NCBI GenBank assembly: GCA_963205495.1
Contig: CAUJIN010000037.1
Location: 1-64,000, forward strand
Direction: 5' to 3'
DNA from: Pseudomonadota bacterium
GTDB taxonomy: Bacteria > Pseudomonadota > Gammaproteobacteria > Xanthomonadales > Xanthomonadaceae
DNA: 64,000 nt
Each line of letters opens with the position of its first letter. The first letter of the stretch is position 1. The notes under the pieces are model-generated. The model was not told where the DNA came from and made no database searches. It worked only from the letters and a program-made list of their open reading frames with translations. The position numbers and the translations under genes were made by a program. Shown here one piece after another: positions 8,799 to 18,388 of the stretch.

Positions 8799-10136
8799 TC
8801 ATCGCTGCGCGGGTACCGCACGCGAACCAAACACCCGGAACAGTGCCCAGACCACGGCCACCAGCGCGGCACCCCAGACCAGGGTGAGGAGCGGATAGGA
8901 CGCCAGCAGCAGGGCGCAGGCCACCAGCGCGCCGATGCCGAACAGTCGGTCCACGCCGCTCGGGCGCCGCGCGCGGGTGCCCAGCAGGAGGCTCAGTCCG
9001 GCCGCGGCGTAGGCCAGCACCACCAGCATCACCACGACCCCGATGATGGTCTCGAACTGGCTCGACACCTTGGGCGCCAGGGTCAGCAAGGCGATGGCCG
9101 TCATCGAAAGCGCCACGAGGAACAGGCCCCAGCCGGCCGCGCCGCGCGCGGTGAAACGGCCGAAGATGGCCGGCAGGAAGCCGCGCTGGGCGGCACGCGC
9201 ACCCGACTCTCCGGTCACCAGCATCCAGCCGCCGAGCGTGCCCGAGGCCTTCAGTGCGGCGGCCGCGGCGATCACCGGGATGGCCCAGTCTCCGAAGATG
9301 CGCCCGGCCACCAGCGCGAAGGGGGCGCTGGATTCGGACAGCTCCTGCGCCGGCGCGATGCCCATCACCAGAACCGAGGACACCAGATACACGACGCCGG
9401 CGATCAGCACGCCGCCGATCGTGGCCAGCGGGACGTTGCGGGCCGGGTCGCGCACCACGCCCGCCACCATCGCGCCGGTTTCCAGTCCCACGAAGGCCCA
9501 GAAGATCGGTGCCAGCGAGCTGAATACCAGCGAGAGGTCGGAAACCGGCGCCGGCTTGTCCGCGTTCCAGGAAGCCCCCGTGGTGTTCCAGGCGGACTCG
9601 TAGAGCGCGGCGTCGAAGCTGCCCCAGCCGAAGATCAGCACCACGGCCACCGGCAGCAGGCCGAAGACCACGCAGAAGGACTGGAAGCGTGCGATCGGGC
9701 GCGGCCCCATCAGGTTGATCGCGAACATCAGCCAGATCAGCGCGATCTGACCGGCCACCTGCACTGCCGGCTGACTGCCGTCGAAGGGCAGCAGCACCAC
9801 CAGATAGCCGAACGCGGCCACCGCGATGGCGTTGTTGCCGATCCACGAGGACACCCAGTACATGGTGGTGGCGATGAAACTCAGGTCGCGTCCCAGCGCC
9901 GGACGGACATAGTCGTCCGGCGTTTCCAGATCGGGGTAGTCGCGCGCCAGCCGCGCGAAGGCCGTGCCCAGAAGCACGGCCAGCAGGGTGGCGATGAACC
10001 AGCTGATCGAGGTGACGGCGCCCGAGCGCGCCAGCGTGGACGGCAGCAGGAAGAATCCCGAGCCGATCATGTTGTTGGCCACCACGAAGGTGGACAGCAC
10101 GGGGCCGATCTTGCGCACGGACGCTGCGGCGGACAT
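8799..10136 (-). CDS. APC-superfamily basic amino acid/polyamine antiporter (AdiC/PotE-like)
   Basis: Inner-membrane amino-acid exchanger of 445 residues with about 12 hydrophobic segments. The first helix carries GSGFFLLP at residues 25-32, closely matching the GSG substrate-backbone motif of AdiC, CadB and PotE. No amino-acid decarboxylase is adjacent, so an acid-resistance pairing cannot be inferred here. It lies downstream of a second APC permease on the same strand, separated by 99 bases that contain a stem-loop. The exact substrate is unknown. Confidence 0.85.
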   Translation of the reverse strand: MSAAASVRKIGPVLSTFVVANNMIGSGFFLLPSTLARSGAVTSISWFIATLLAVLLGTAFARLARDYPDLETPDDYVRPALGRDLSFIATTMYWVSSWIGNNAIAVAAFGYLVVLLPFDGSQPAVQVAGQIALIWLMFAINLMGPRPIARFQSFCVVFGLLPVAVVLIFGWGSFDAALYESAWNTTGASWNADKPAPVSDLSLVFSSLAPIFWAFVGLETGAMVAGVVRDPARNVPLATIGGVLIAGVVYLVSSVLVMGIAPAQELSESSAPFALVAGRIFGDWAIPVIAAAAALKASGTLGGWMLVTGESGARAAQRGFLPAIFGRFTARGAAGWGLFLVALSMTAIALLTLAPKVSSQFETIIGVVVMLVVLAYAAAGLSLLLGTRARRPSGVDRLFGIGALVACALLLASYPLLTLVWGAALVAVVWALFRVFGSRAVPAQR

Positions 10137-10188
10137 GGACGCTCCGGATGGGCAGTGGAATGGGGCTTGCTTGCAGCCGCGCGATGGA

Positions 10189-10225
10189 GACAGGCCGACC
10201 CGGAGGATTTCCGGGGCGGCCTGTC
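10189..10225. other. Intergenic stem-loop between two permease genes
   Basis: A 9-bp perfect stem (10189-10197 with 10217-10225) encloses a second 5-bp stem (10099-style CCCGG/CCGGG pairing at 10199-10203 and 10211-10215) and a short loop. It lies just past the stop of the upstream permease gene. No clear T-tract follows on either strand, so it may be a weak terminator or an mRNA-stabilising structure. Confidence 0.5.
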
Positions 10226-10235
10226 GGTTTGCAAC

Positions 10236-11774
10236 TCAGGCCTGCGGACCCTCGTGGAACGGCGGTTCCGGTGCCACCGTCGGCCCGCCTTCCGCGGCGG
10301 TGAGCCCGCGGCCCAGGTCGCTGTTGCGGTAGCCGTACAGGGCATACACCACCAGCCCGACGATGGACCAACCCACGAACAGCCCGATCGTGTACATCGA
10401 CAGGTTGACGAACAGCAGCAGGCAGCCGGCGATGGCCAGCGGGCAGATCACCCAGGCCATCGGCGTGCGGAACGGCCGGCGACGGCCCGGATCACGGCGG
10501 CGCAGGATGAGCACGGCGGCGGAAACCGCCATGAACGCGAACAGCGTGCCCGAGTTGGAGATGTCGGCCAGGATTCCGACCGGGAACAGCGCCGCGAACA
10601 GCGCCACGAACACGCCGGTGATGAGGGTTACGACGTGCGGAGTGTGGAACTTCGGGTGCACGCGCGAAAGGAAGGCGGGCAGCAGGCCATCGCGCGACAT
10701 GGTGAAGAAGATTCGGGTCTGGCCGTAGATCATCATCAGGATGACCGAGGGCAGGGCCAGCGCGGCCGCCAGTCCGATGGCGTTGCCGACGCCGGCAAAG
10801 CCCATGACCCGCAGCACGTGCGCCAAAGGCTCCTTGCTGCACACCAGCGCATCGCTGCCGACGCAGGCGGCAGCCAGCTCCGGGGTGCCGGGGTGGATCG
10901 CGCCGCCGGCGGCATTCATCATCGGCTGGGAGCCGATCGCGCCGACCGCGCCGTAGCCGACCAGCAGGTAGAAGACCGTGCACACCAGCAGCGAGCCGAT
11001 CAGGCCGATCGGGATGTTGCGGTTGGGATTCCTGGTTTCCTCGGCGGCGGTGGAGACCGCGTCGAAGCCGACGTAGGCGAAGAAGATGGAGGCGGCCGCG
11101 CCCAGCACGCCGATGCCGCCCAGCGGACTGCCCCAGCCGGTGGGGAAGAAGGGCTGGAAGTTCGCGTCCTTGGCGGCTGGCACCGCGATGGCGATGAAGA
11201 CGGTCAGCGCGACGATCTTGATCAGCACCAGCACGGCATTGACCTTGGCCGACTTGGACGTGCCGATCACCAGCAGCCCGGTGACCACGAGCGCGATGAG
11301 AAAGGCCAGCAGATTGAAGCTGCCGCCGTCCATGGGGCCGGTCTTCAAGGCATCGGGAAGACTTATTCCGGCGCTGGCCAGAAGGCCGTTCATGTAGCCG
11401 GACCATCCCACGGACACCGCGCCTGCCGCTACCGCGTATTCGAGCACCAGCGCCCAGCCCACGACCCAGGCCACCGCTTCGCCGAGCACGCCGTAGGTGT
11501 AGGTATAGGCCGAGCCCGAAACGGGCACCATCGAGGCCAGCTCCGAGTAGGCCAAGGCCGCCAGTCCACAGACGATCGCGGCGATGACGAAGGCGACCAT
11601 CATCGCGGGGCCGGCCTTCTGTCCGGCCTCGGCGGTCAGCACGAAGATTCCGGTGCCGATGATTGCGCCGATGCCCAGCAAGGTCAGCTGGAATCCGCCC
11701 AGCTGCCGCTTGAGAGCCTTCTTTTCGGCTGTTTCGAGAATCTTGTCCAGCGGCTTGACGCGCCAAAAGAGCAT
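10236..11774 (-). CDS. APC amino-acid permease (YfnA/cationic amino acid transporter-like)
   Basis: Inner-membrane amino-acid transporter of 512 residues with 12 or more predicted helices. GIGAIIGTGIFVLTA at residues 34-48 is the helix-1 signature of the CAT/YfnA branch, and an extramembrane loop contains EETRNPNRNIP, also typical. The reading frame stays open far upstream (to 12185), but MLFWRVKPLDKIL at 11774 is the family-like start, giving a normal length. A Nudix gene is divergent. The substrate is not determinable from sequence. Confidence 0.88.
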   Translation of the reverse strand: MLFWRVKPLDKILETAEKKALKRQLGGFQLTLLGIGAIIGTGIFVLTAEAGQKAGPAMMVAFVIAAIVCGLAALAYSELASMVPVSGSAYTYTYGVLGEAVAWVVGWALVLEYAVAAGAVSVGWSGYMNGLLASAGISLPDALKTGPMDGGSFNLLAFLIALVVTGLLVIGTSKSAKVNAVLVLIKIVALTVFIAIAVPAAKDANFQPFFPTGWGSPLGGIGVLGAAASIFFAYVGFDAVSTAAEETRNPNRNIPIGLIGSLLVCTVFYLLVGYGAVGAIGSQPMMNAAGGAIHPGTPELAAACVGSDALVCSKEPLAHVLRVMGFAGVGNAIGLAAALALPSVILMMIYGQTRIFFTMSRDGLLPAFLSRVHPKFHTPHVVTLITGVFVALFAALFPVGILADISNSGTLFAFMAVSAAVLILRRRDPGRRRPFRTPMAWVICPLAIAGCLLLFVNLSMYTIGLFVGWSIVGLVVYALYGYRNSDLGRGLTAAEGGPTVAPEPPFHEGPQA

Positions 11775-11925
11775 CGAGGTGTCCCCATGAGTGTTGAAAA
11801 CGTCCCAGCAACCGGCGCGAGGACGACCCGAGCGCGGAACCTTAACGCGCGCTGAGAATCGCAGCAAGGGCGGAATGGCACGGGTTCGGACATACTGCGG
11901 TGCCCCGAGGCTTCCGCACTTCCCG

Positions 11926-12480
11926 ATGACGAGTTTCACCACGTTGCACGCTGCGCTGCAGCAATACGCCGACTCGGCTCCCGCACAGGTCGCCGTGGCC
12001 GCGCAGTTCCTCGATTTCTTCCATTCCCACCCGGACGTATTCCTGCGTCGCCATCCGCCCGGGCACTTCACCGGCTCGGCCTGGCTGGTGAGCGCGGACG
12101 GCGAGCGCGTGCTGCTCACCCACCACCGCAAGCTGGGGCGCTGGTTCCAGCCGGGCGGCCACGCCGACGGCGACAGCAACCTCATGCGCGTGGCGCTGCG
12201 CGAGGCCGAGGAAGAGTCGGGCCTCGTCGATCTGGTCGTGGAGCCTGCGATCTTCGATCTGGACCGCCACCTGATTCCGGCGCGCGGCGCCGAACCTGCG
12301 CACTGGCACTACGACGTGCGCTTCGTGGTGCGCGCGACCGCAAGCGAGGCGTTTGCCGTGGGCGAGGAGTCGCTCGATCTGGCGTGGCGCCCCGTTGCCG
12401 ATCTGGTGACGGACGAGGCGCTGGACGCCTCCATCCGACGCATGGCGCGGCGCTGGCTGGCGCGGGTGGCCGGGCGCTGA
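11926..12480 (+). CDS. Nudix hydrolase
   Basis: A 184-residue Nudix-fold pyrophosphohydrolase. The box begins at about residue 77 with GGHADGD and ends in REAEEESGL, fitting the REUXEEXGU core; the first glutamate of the canonical box is replaced by serine. The N-terminal half (residues 1-50) is a helical extension seen in YfcD/MutT-like relatives. I chose ATG 11926 because upstream in-frame codons are low-quality and overlap the divergent permease promoter. It converges on the Cys-rich lipoprotein gene 13 bases away. The substrate is unknown. Confidence 0.8.
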   Translation: MTSFTTLHAALQQYADSAPAQVAVAAQFLDFFHSHPDVFLRRHPPGHFTGSAWLVSADGERVLLTHHRKLGRWFQPGGHADGDSNLMRVALREAEEESGLVDLVVEPAIFDLDRHLIPARGAEPAHWHYDVRFVVRATASEAFAVGEESLDLAWRPVADLVTDEALDASIRRMARRWLARVAGR

Positions 12481-12493
12481 CAGCGGTGGCCCG

Positions 12494-12982
12494 CTATTGC
12501 CGGGGCGCGCCTTCCCGGAGGAAGCGGTCGCGCCGCGCCTCGCAGCGCCCCTGCACGCACTGGCAGCCGCTGATCGCGGGAAATCCGCAGATGCCGCTCG
12601 TGCCGGAAGCCGCGCAGGCGGCTTTGACCTGTTCGGGGAAGGTCGGGCTGCTGGCGTTGACGCAGGCCGGATAGTAGCCGCAGCAGTTGCCGACGTTCTT
12701 GACGGTGCAGTCGGCATCGACGCGGCAGGAGTAATCGACTTCGCCCGAGGAACCCTTGGCGGCGCCGGCCTCCGCCTTGCGTGCGGCCGCGGGCGGCGGG
12801 GGTTCTGCCGCGACCGCGTTCGCTGCGTCGGCGCTGCGCGGATGAGATTCGGGCGAGTCCGCGGTAGCCGCTGCCGGCGGCGCGTCGGCAGGCGCCGGCG
12901 CGACCGTTTCGCGCGGCGCGCCGCACGCCGCCAGCGCGGCCAGCGCCAGCGCGAGGAAGGCGCGGTGCAGCGCGGCGCGCAT
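12494..12982 (-). CDS. Cysteine-rich lipoprotein, uncharacterised
   Basis: A predicted exported lipoprotein of 162 residues. The N terminus has an Arg, a hydrophobic run and a lipobox ending LAAC, followed by about 60 residues rich in Ala, Pro and Glu that look like a flexible linker. The C-terminal ~75 residues contain ten cysteines, beginning CRVDADC and including a CC pair and CQC; this spacing recalls eight-cysteine-cluster domains of secreted bacterial proteins, but I cannot assign a function. Its ATG shares one base with the glnS stop codon (TGATG), so it is probably translationally coupled to glnS. An in-frame opening continues upstream, but only this start yields a signal peptide. Confidence 0.75.
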   Translation of the reverse strand: MRAALHRAFLALALAALAACGAPRETVAPAPADAPPAAATADSPESHPRSADAANAVAAEPPPPAAARKAEAGAAKGSSGEVDYSCRVDADCTVKNVGNCCGYYPACVNASSPTFPEQVKAACAASGTSGICGFPAISGCQCVQGRCEARRDRFLREGAPRQ

Positions 12983-14706
12983 CAGGCGCTCCAGGTGTCG
13001 CGCAGGGTGACCACGCGGTTGAAGACCGGATGCGCGGGCGCGTGGTCGTATCGGTCGGTGATGAAATAGCCGCTGCGCTCGAACTGGAAGCGGGTCTCGG
13101 GTTCGGCGCCGGCCGCGGTCGGCTCGACGTAGCCCTGCACCACGCGGCGCGAATCGGGGTTGATGAAGTCGCGGTAGGTCTTGCCGTCGGAGTCCACGTC
13201 GGGATCGGGCACGGTGAACAGGCGGTCGTAGAGGCGGATCTCGGCCGGCACGCCGTGTTTCGCGCTGACCCAGTGGATCGTGCCCTTGACCTTGCGGTCC
13301 ACCGCCCTGCCGCCCGGGCGGGTGTCGGGGTCGAGCGTGGCGCGCAGTTCGACCACGGTGTCTCCCTCCTTGACGACCTCCTCGCAGCGCAGGATGCCCA
13401 CCCCGCGCAGCCGCACCTCGCCGCCCGGCACCAGGCGCTTGAAGCCCTTGGGCGGCACCTCGGCGAAGTCCTCGCGCTCGATCCACAGTTCGCGCGCGAA
13501 CGGCACGGTGCGGGCGCCGAGCGATTCATCCTTGGGGTGGTTGGGGAATTCGAGGAATTCCTCGTGGCCCTCGGGCAGGTTGGTCAGCACCAGCTTGAGC
13601 GGCTCGATCACCGCCAGCCGGCGCGGCGCGTGGGCGTCGAGGTCTTCGCGGATGCAGCCTTCCAGCACCGAGTAGTCGATCAGCGAGTTCTGCTTGGAGA
13701 TGCCCACGCGCTCGGCGAACAGGCGCAGCGAGGCGGGCGTCGCGCCGCGCCGGCGGATGCCCTGCAGGGTGGGCATTCGCGGGTCGCCCCAGCCGTCCAC
13801 CAGGCCGTCGTTCACCATAGCCAGGAGTTTGCGCTTGCTCATCACCAGATAATTGAGGTTGAGCCGCGAGAACTCGATCTGGCGCGGCTTGGCCGCAGTG
13901 TTCGGGAAACCCTTGGCGACCAGCGGGGCCATCAGCTCGGGGTGGCCGGCCAGGTCCACCTTGTCCACGCACCAGTCGTAGAGCGGGCGGTGGTCCTCGA
14001 ACTCCAGGGTGCACAGCGAGTGCGTGATGCCCTCGATCGCATCGCCCAGCGCGTGCGCCATGTCGTACATCGGATAGATGCACCAGGCGTCGCCGGTGTT
14101 CTGGTGCTCGACGTGCTTGATGCGATAGAGCGCCGGATCGCGCAGGTTGATGTTGCCCGAGGCCATGTCGATCTTCGCGCGCAGGGTGCGCGCGCCGTCC
14201 GGAAACTCGCCGGCGCGCAGGCGGCGGAAGAGGCCGAGGTTTTCCTCCACGCTGCGGTTGCGCCAGGGCGATTCGCGGCCCGGCTCGGTGAGGGTGCCGC
14301 GATAGGCGCGCACTTCCTCGGCGGAGAGGTCGCAGACGAAAGCGTCCCCTTGCCGGATCAGCTTCTCGCAGGCCAGGTAGTACACCTCGAAGTAGTCCGA
14401 GGCGTGGCGCAGTTCGTTCCATTCGAAGCCCAGCCAGCGCACGTCCTCCTGGATGACCTGGACGTATTCCGGGTCTTCCTTGGCCGGGTTGGTGTCGTCG
14501 AAGCGCAGGTTGCAGCGCCCGCCGAATTCCTGCGCGATGCCGAAGTCCAGGCAGATGGCCTTGGCGTGGCCGATATGGAGATAGCCGTTGGGCTCGGGCG
14601 GGAAGCGGGTCTGGATGGCGGCGTGCTTGCCCGAGGCAAGATCCTCGCGGACGATCTGGCGGATGAAGTCGTTGCGCTCGGGCGCGGCGGGCGTGGCGTC
14701 GGTCAT
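12982..14706 (-). CDS. glnS: Glutaminyl-tRNA synthetase
   Basis: Charges tRNA-Gln in the cytoplasm. The 574-residue class I synthetase has HIGH at residues 44-47 in [15 protein letters not shown], the KMSKS-equivalent VMSKRKL near 287, and the C-terminal anticodon-binding beta-barrels. Its length is normal. It is the fifth gene of the leftward aroK-aroB-WGR-hemE-glnS-lipoprotein group. A GlnRS implies direct glutaminylation rather than only the GatCAB route. Confidence 0.96.
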   Translation of the reverse strand: MTDATPAAPERNDFIRQIVREDLASGKHAAIQTRFPPEPNGYLHIGHAKAICLDFGIAQEFGGRCNLRFDDTNPAKEDPEYVQVIQEDVRWLGFEWNELRHASDYFEVYYLACEKLIRQGDAFVCDLSAEEVRAYRGTLTEPGRESPWRNRSVEENLGLFRRLRAGEFPDGARTLRAKIDMASGNINLRDPALYRIKHVEHQNTGDAWCIYPMYDMAHALGDAIEGITHSLCTLEFEDHRPLYDWCVDKVDLAGHPELMAPLVAKGFPNTAAKPRQIEFSRLNLNYLVMSKRKLLAMVNDGLVDGWGDPRMPTLQGIRRRGATPASLRLFAERVGISKQNSLIDYSVLEGCIREDLDAHAPRRLAVIEPLKLVLTNLPEGHEEFLEFPNHPKDESLGARTVPFARELWIEREDFAEVPPKGFKRLVPGGEVRLRGVGILRCEEVVKEGDTVVELRATLDPDTRPGGRAVDRKVKGTIHWVSAKHGVPAEIRLYDRLFTVPDPDVDSDGKTYRDFINPDSRRVVQGYVEPTAAGAEPETRFQFERSGYFITDRYDHAPAHPVFNRVVTLRDTWSA

Positions 14707-14766
14707 GGCGGCGTGCAGGATCTGGAAAAAGGAAGTGTAGCCCGCGCGGGCAAGGGGTTCCGGGGG

Positions 14767-15819
14767 TCAGGCGGGGCGGCGGCTCAGCTCGTGCACCGCA
14801 TCGACCAGCGCCTTGAGGTGGTCGGGCTTCACGTCGGGCGTGATGCCGTGGCCGAGGTTGAAGATATGGCCGGGGCCATCGCCGTAGCTTTGCAGCACCG
14901 CCGCGGCTTCGGCGCGAATGCGCTCGGGCGAGGCGAACAGCACGGCGGGATCGAGGTTGCCCTGCAGCGCCACGCGTCCGCCGGTGCGCCGGCGCGCTTC
15001 CTCCAGCGTGACCGACCAGTCCACCCCGACGCCCTCGGCACCGGTGTCGGCCAGAGCCTCCAGATGCGGCGCGTTGCCCTTGCCGAACAGGATCAGCGGG
15101 GTGCGCCCGGCACCTTCGCCGCGCGGCAGTTCCTGCGCGATACGTGCGAGATAGCGCAACGAGAATTCGCGGTACATCGCAGGCGAGAGCACGCCACCCC
15201 AGGTGTCGAAGATCTGCAGCGCCTGTGCGCCTGCTTCACGCTGTGCGGCCAGATAGGCGATCACCGCTTCGGTCACCACCTCCAGCAGCCGGTGCAGGCT
15301 GGTGGGATCGTCGTACATCATCGCCTTGATGCGGGAGAAGCCGTCGCTGCTGCCGCCTTCGACCATGTAGCACGCCAGCGTCCAGGGGCTGCCGGAAAAG
15401 CCGATCAGGGGCACGCGGCCGTCGAGTTCGCGGCGGATCAGGGAAACCGCGTCGGTGACATAGCGCAGTTCGGTGCCGATGTCGGGCACGGCAAGCCGGG
15501 CCACATCGGCGGCGCTGCGCACGGGATGTTCGAACTTCGGGCCTTCACCTTCCACGAAATACAGGCCCAGGCCCATCGCGTCGGGCACGGTGAGGATGTC
15601 GGAAAACAGGATGGCCGCGTCCAGCTCGAAGCGCTCCAGCGGCTGCAGGGTGACTTCACAGGCCAGTTCCGGGGTTTTGGCCAAGGCCAGGAAACTGCCG
15701 GCGCGGGCGCGGGTGGCACGGTATTCGGGCAGGTAGCGCCCGGCCTGACGCATGATCCAGACGGGGGTGCAATCGACGGGCTCGCGCCGCAGCGCGCGCA
15801 GGAAACGATCGTTTTTCAT
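14767..15819 (-). CDS. hemE: Uroporphyrinogen decarboxylase
   Basis: Converts uroporphyrinogen III to coproporphyrinogen III in haem synthesis. The 350-residue product carries the substrate-cleft signature [14 protein letters not shown] at residues 22-35 and the second signature [13 protein letters not shown] further on; the C terminus has the FNLGHGI motif. Length and start fit the family. It is 24 bases after the small WGR-like gene and 60 bases before glnS in the same direction. Confidence 0.96.
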   Translation of the reverse strand: MKNDRFLRALRREPVDCTPVWIMRQAGRYLPEYRATRARAGSFLALAKTPELACEVTLQPLERFELDAAILFSDILTVPDAMGLGLYFVEGEGPKFEHPVRSAADVARLAVPDIGTELRYVTDAVSLIRRELDGRVPLIGFSGSPWTLACYMVEGGSSDGFSRIKAMMYDDPTSLHRLLEVVTEAVIAYLAAQREAGAQALQIFDTWGGVLSPAMYREFSLRYLARIAQELPRGEGAGRTPLILFGKGNAPHLEALADTGAEGVGVDWSVTLEEARRRTGGRVALQGNLDPAVLFASPERIRAEAAAVLQSYGDGPGHIFNLGHGITPDVKPDHLKALVDAVHELSRRPA

Positions 15820-15843
15820 GGGTCGGGGTCCGAAAGGGCCGCC

Positions 15844-16092
15844 TCAGGCGGCGTCGAGTTGTGGTGTCTGCGCCACGAAGCCGCGGCGTGCGAGTGCGGC
15901 GCAGGCGGTTTCCAGGGCTTCCCGCGCCTCTGCCTGTGACAGGAACAGCTCGCGCCGCACCTGGCTTTTGCCGCCGAGCTGTCCGGACTCCCGGATCAGC
16001 TCCCAGCCGCCGAACAGGTCCTCCCGCAGCGCCAGCCGTACGAAGCGGGGTGCCGGAAGGCCGGGCGCGATTTGCTGCAGGAGGATGTGCAT
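15844..16092 (-). CDS. Small WGR-like domain protein
   Basis: An 82-residue protein between aroB and hemE. Residues 17-60 (RFVRLALREDLFGGWELIRE followed by SGQLGGKSQVRRELF) resemble the WGR fold: an initial strand, the central Trp, a Gly-Gln-Gly-rich turn and a closing strand with Phe, but the literal Trp-Gly-Arg is not present. WGR domains are proposed nucleic-acid-binding modules. Proximity (9 bases from aroB, 24 from hemE) points to co-transcription rather than function. Confidence 0.65.
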   Translation of the reverse strand: MHILLQQIAPGLPAPRFVRLALREDLFGGWELIRESGQLGGKSQVRRELFLSQAEAREALETACAALARRGFVAQTPQLDAA

Positions 16093-16101
16093 CCGGACAT
16101 T

Positions 16102-17214
16102 CTAGCCGGCCGGATGCGGGCTGTCGGCGGCGTCCTTGCGAAGAACTGCCAGCACGGCGGCCTCGTCCACCTCCGGAACGAGGAGGGCGCGGCCCATGCC
16201 CTGCCACAGGATCAGGCGCAGGCGGCCGGAAAGGTTCTTCTTGTCCAGCCGCATGAGGTCGAGGAGCTGCGCCGGATCGCTGCCGGCCGGAAGCCCCACC
16301 GGCAGGCGCAGGCGCGCAAGCAGGGCGGCCAGTCGTTCGCCGTCGGTCGCCGGTGCCATGCCGAGGCGGGTCGAGAGCCGCGCCGCCAGCACCATGCCGA
16401 TCGCCACCGCTTCCCCGTGCAGCAGGCCGCCGTAGGCGTCGGCGGTCTCCAGCGCGTGGCCGAAGGTGTGGCCGAGGTTGAGCAGGGCGCGCTCGCCCTG
16501 TTCGGTCTCGTCGCGCGCCACGATCGCGGCCTTGTGCCGACAGCTGCGTTCGATGGCCTCGCCCAGCGCCGCGGCATCGCGCGCGAGCAGCGCCTCGGCG
16601 TGTGCTTCCAGCCAGGCGAAGAAACCGGCATCACCGAGCGCGCCGTACTTGACCACCTCGGCCAGGCCCGCCGACAGCTCTCGATCGGGCAGGGTGGCCA
16701 GGGTGTCGGTGTCGGCGATCACCGCGACCGGCTGGTGGAAGGCTCCGACCAGGTTCTTGCCCTGCGGCAGGTCCACCGCGGTCTTGCCGCCGACCGAGGA
16801 ATCGACCATGGCCAGCAGGGTGGTAGGCAGCTGCACGAAGGCGATGCCGCGCATCCAGCAGGCCGCGACGAAGCCGGAAAGATCCCCGATCACGCCGCCG
16901 CCCAGCGCGATCACGGTGGCGTCGCGGCTGGCCTTCATCGCGGCCAGATCGCCGAGCGCCTCGCCGAAGCGCGCGAGGGTCTTCTGGCTTTCCCCCGGCG
17001 GCAGGATGCGGGTGGCGCAGGTGCGCCCGGCCAGCCGCGCCTGTACCCGCTCAAGGTAGTGCGGGGCGACATTCTCGTCGGTGAGGATCAGGACGTGGCG
17101 GCCGCGGATCAGGTCCGGCCAGGCATCGTGTTCGAGCAGGCCGGGGCCGATGCGGATGGGATAGCGGCGCGCGCCGAGTTCGACGCGCAGATGACGGATT
17201 GCGTCAGGGGTCAC
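16102..17214 (-). CDS. aroB: 3-dehydroquinate synthase
   Basis: Second step of the shikimate pathway, DAHP to 3-dehydroquinate, using NAD+ and a divalent metal. The product is 370 residues. It shows the NAD-binding [11 protein letters not shown], the active-site [12 protein letters not shown], and metal-ligand motifs [20 protein letters not shown] and [11 protein letters not shown]. Start: a GTG at 17214 overlaps the aroK stop as GTGA; the frame stays open upstream but only inside aroK. The aroK-aroB pair is the usual shikimate operon core. Confidence 0.95.
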   Translation of the reverse strand: MTPDAIRHLRVELGARRYPIRIGPGLLEHDAWPDLIRGRHVLILTDENVAPHYLERVQARLAGRTCATRILPPGESQKTLARFGEALGDLAAMKASRDATVIALGGGVIGDLSGFVAACWMRGIAFVQLPTTLLAMVDSSVGGKTAVDLPQGKNLVGAFHQPVAVIADTDTLATLPDRELSAGLAEVVKYGALGDAGFFAWLEAHAEALLARDAAALGEAIERSCRHKAAIVARDETEQGERALLNLGHTFGHALETADAYGGLLHGEAVAIGMVLAARLSTRLGMAPATDGERLAALLARLRLPVGLPAGSDPAQLLDLMRLDKKNLSGRLRLILWQGMGRALLVPEVDEAAVLAVLRKDAADSPHPAG

Positions 17215-17768
17215 AGCTTGGTTTCCGTGGAAGGAAGCGGGGAGATCCGCCAGCTTTGGTGCAGCAGCTCGACCAGCTGCTCCACCGCCTGGCGCACGCT
17301 GCCGCCGCCGGTCGGAAAGTGGAGATCGGCCACTTCGGCATACAGCGGTGCGCGTTCTTCGCCGAGGCGCCGGAGAACTTCGCCCCGATCCGGGCGCTGC
17401 AGCAGCGGGCGGGTCCGGTCGCTGGCCAGGCGCCGGAGCTGGTTTTCCAGGTCCACGTCCAGATGCACGACGAAGCCGCTTTCGGCCAGCAGTCGACGGT
17501 TGTCGGCACGCAGCACCGCGCCGCCGCCGGTGGCGATCACCTGCGGTCCCGTGCGGCACAGGCGCAGCAGGGTTTCGCGCTCGCGCTCGCGGAAGCCCGC
17601 TTCGCCTTCGAGTTCGAAGATCAGCGGAATTCCGGCGCCGGTCGCACTTTCGATTTCCCGGTCGGCATCGACGAAAGACAGGCCGAGCCGGTCGGCAAGC
17701 CGCCTGCCGATCGAGGATTTGCCTGAACCCATCGGCCCCACCAGGATCAGGTTGGGAGCAGATTTCAT
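17211..17768 (-). CDS. aroK: Shikimate kinase
   Basis: Phosphorylates shikimate at the 3-hydroxyl with ATP. The 185-residue product has the P-loop GPMGSGKSS at residues 11-19, the shikimate-binding DADREIE, FRERERE and ATGGGAV segments, and a lid region with RPLLQ. The chosen ATG at 17768 gives the standard short N terminus. It heads the leftward operon and is divergent from xrtH, with only 60 bases between the two starts. Confidence 0.95.
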   Translation of the reverse strand: MKSAPNLILVGPMGSGKSSIGRRLADRLGLSFVDADREIESATGAGIPLIFELEGEAGFRERERETLLRLCRTGPQVIATGGGAVLRADNRRLLAESGFVVHLDVDLENQLRRLASDRTRPLLQRPDRGEVLRRLGEERAPLYAEVADLHFPTGGGSVRQAVEQLVELLHQSWRISPLPSTETKL

Positions 17769-17828
17769 GCCGCGGATGCTAGCATTGGAGGCTGCATTTC
17801 CTAGCGCGGTTCGACCGCACGCCACCGA

Positions 17829-18359
17829 ATGATTCGATTCTTTGCCATTTTCGTTGCGCTTCTGGTCACGCTGTTTTCGCTGCGTATCACCACCGTTGGC
17901 CACGATTACGTGACCGAACCGTTCACCGGCCTGCTGGCGGACATGAGCGCGTTCCTGATCAAGCTCTGGGACAAGGACGTCATTTCCTACGGCGTGGTGA
18001 TCCAGAATCAGGTCAACGGCTTCGCGGTCGGCATTGCGCCGGGCTGCGACGGCATCGAGGCGGTGATCATCCTCATTTCGGCCATCGTCGCCTTCCCCTC
18101 GCCGTGGAAGCACAAACTGGCCGGCATCGCGATCGGCTTCGTCGCGATCCAGTCGCTGAACCTGGTCCGCATCATCAGCCTCTTCTATCTCGGCCAGTGG
18201 AGCCAGACCTGGTTCGACTGGTTCCATCTCTACCTGTGGCAGGCGCTGATCGTGCTGGATGCCTTGGCGGTCTGGCTGGTGTGGCTGCGCTACCTGCCGC
18301 GGCGCAAGCGTCCGTCGCGCCGTCCGCCGCCCGATGCGGGCGTGCCCGCGGTGGCGTGA
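17829..18359 (+). CDS. xrtH: Exosortase H (IPTLxxWG-CTERM-type sorting protease/transpeptidase)
   Basis: A polytopic inner-membrane cysteine transpeptidase that recognises a C-terminal tripartite tail on exported proteins. The 176-residue product has about five hydrophobic segments and the exosortase triad: Cys73 in PGCDGIE, Arg114 in NLVRII, and His133 in WFHLYLW. The short form without a fused EpsI domain fits the XrtH family, whose cognate tail is IPTLxxWG. A matching tail is encoded at 44708-44800 in this window. The gene is followed 29 bases later by an orphan response regulator. Exosortase-like proteins of other classes are the alternative, but length and motifs favour H. Confidence 0.85.
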   Translation: MIRFFAIFVALLVTLFSLRITTVGHDYVTEPFTGLLADMSAFLIKLWDKDVISYGVVIQNQVNGFAVGIAPGCDGIEAVIILISAIVAFPSPWKHKLAGIAIGFVAIQSLNLVRIISLFYLGQWSQTWFDWFHLYLWQALIVLDALAVWLVWLRYLPRRKRPSRRPPPDAGVPAVA

Positions 18360-18388
18360 GTGCGGCTTCTGCATCCCGGGAACGAACC

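Noticed and set aside
8694..11855. A 1053-codon plus-strand frame across both permease genes
   Set aside because: The opposite-strand translations are clear APC transporters with TM patterns, while this one is a repetitive charged shadow.
13030..15939. A 969-codon plus-strand frame across glnS and hemE
   Set aside because: Antisense to two clear enzymes.
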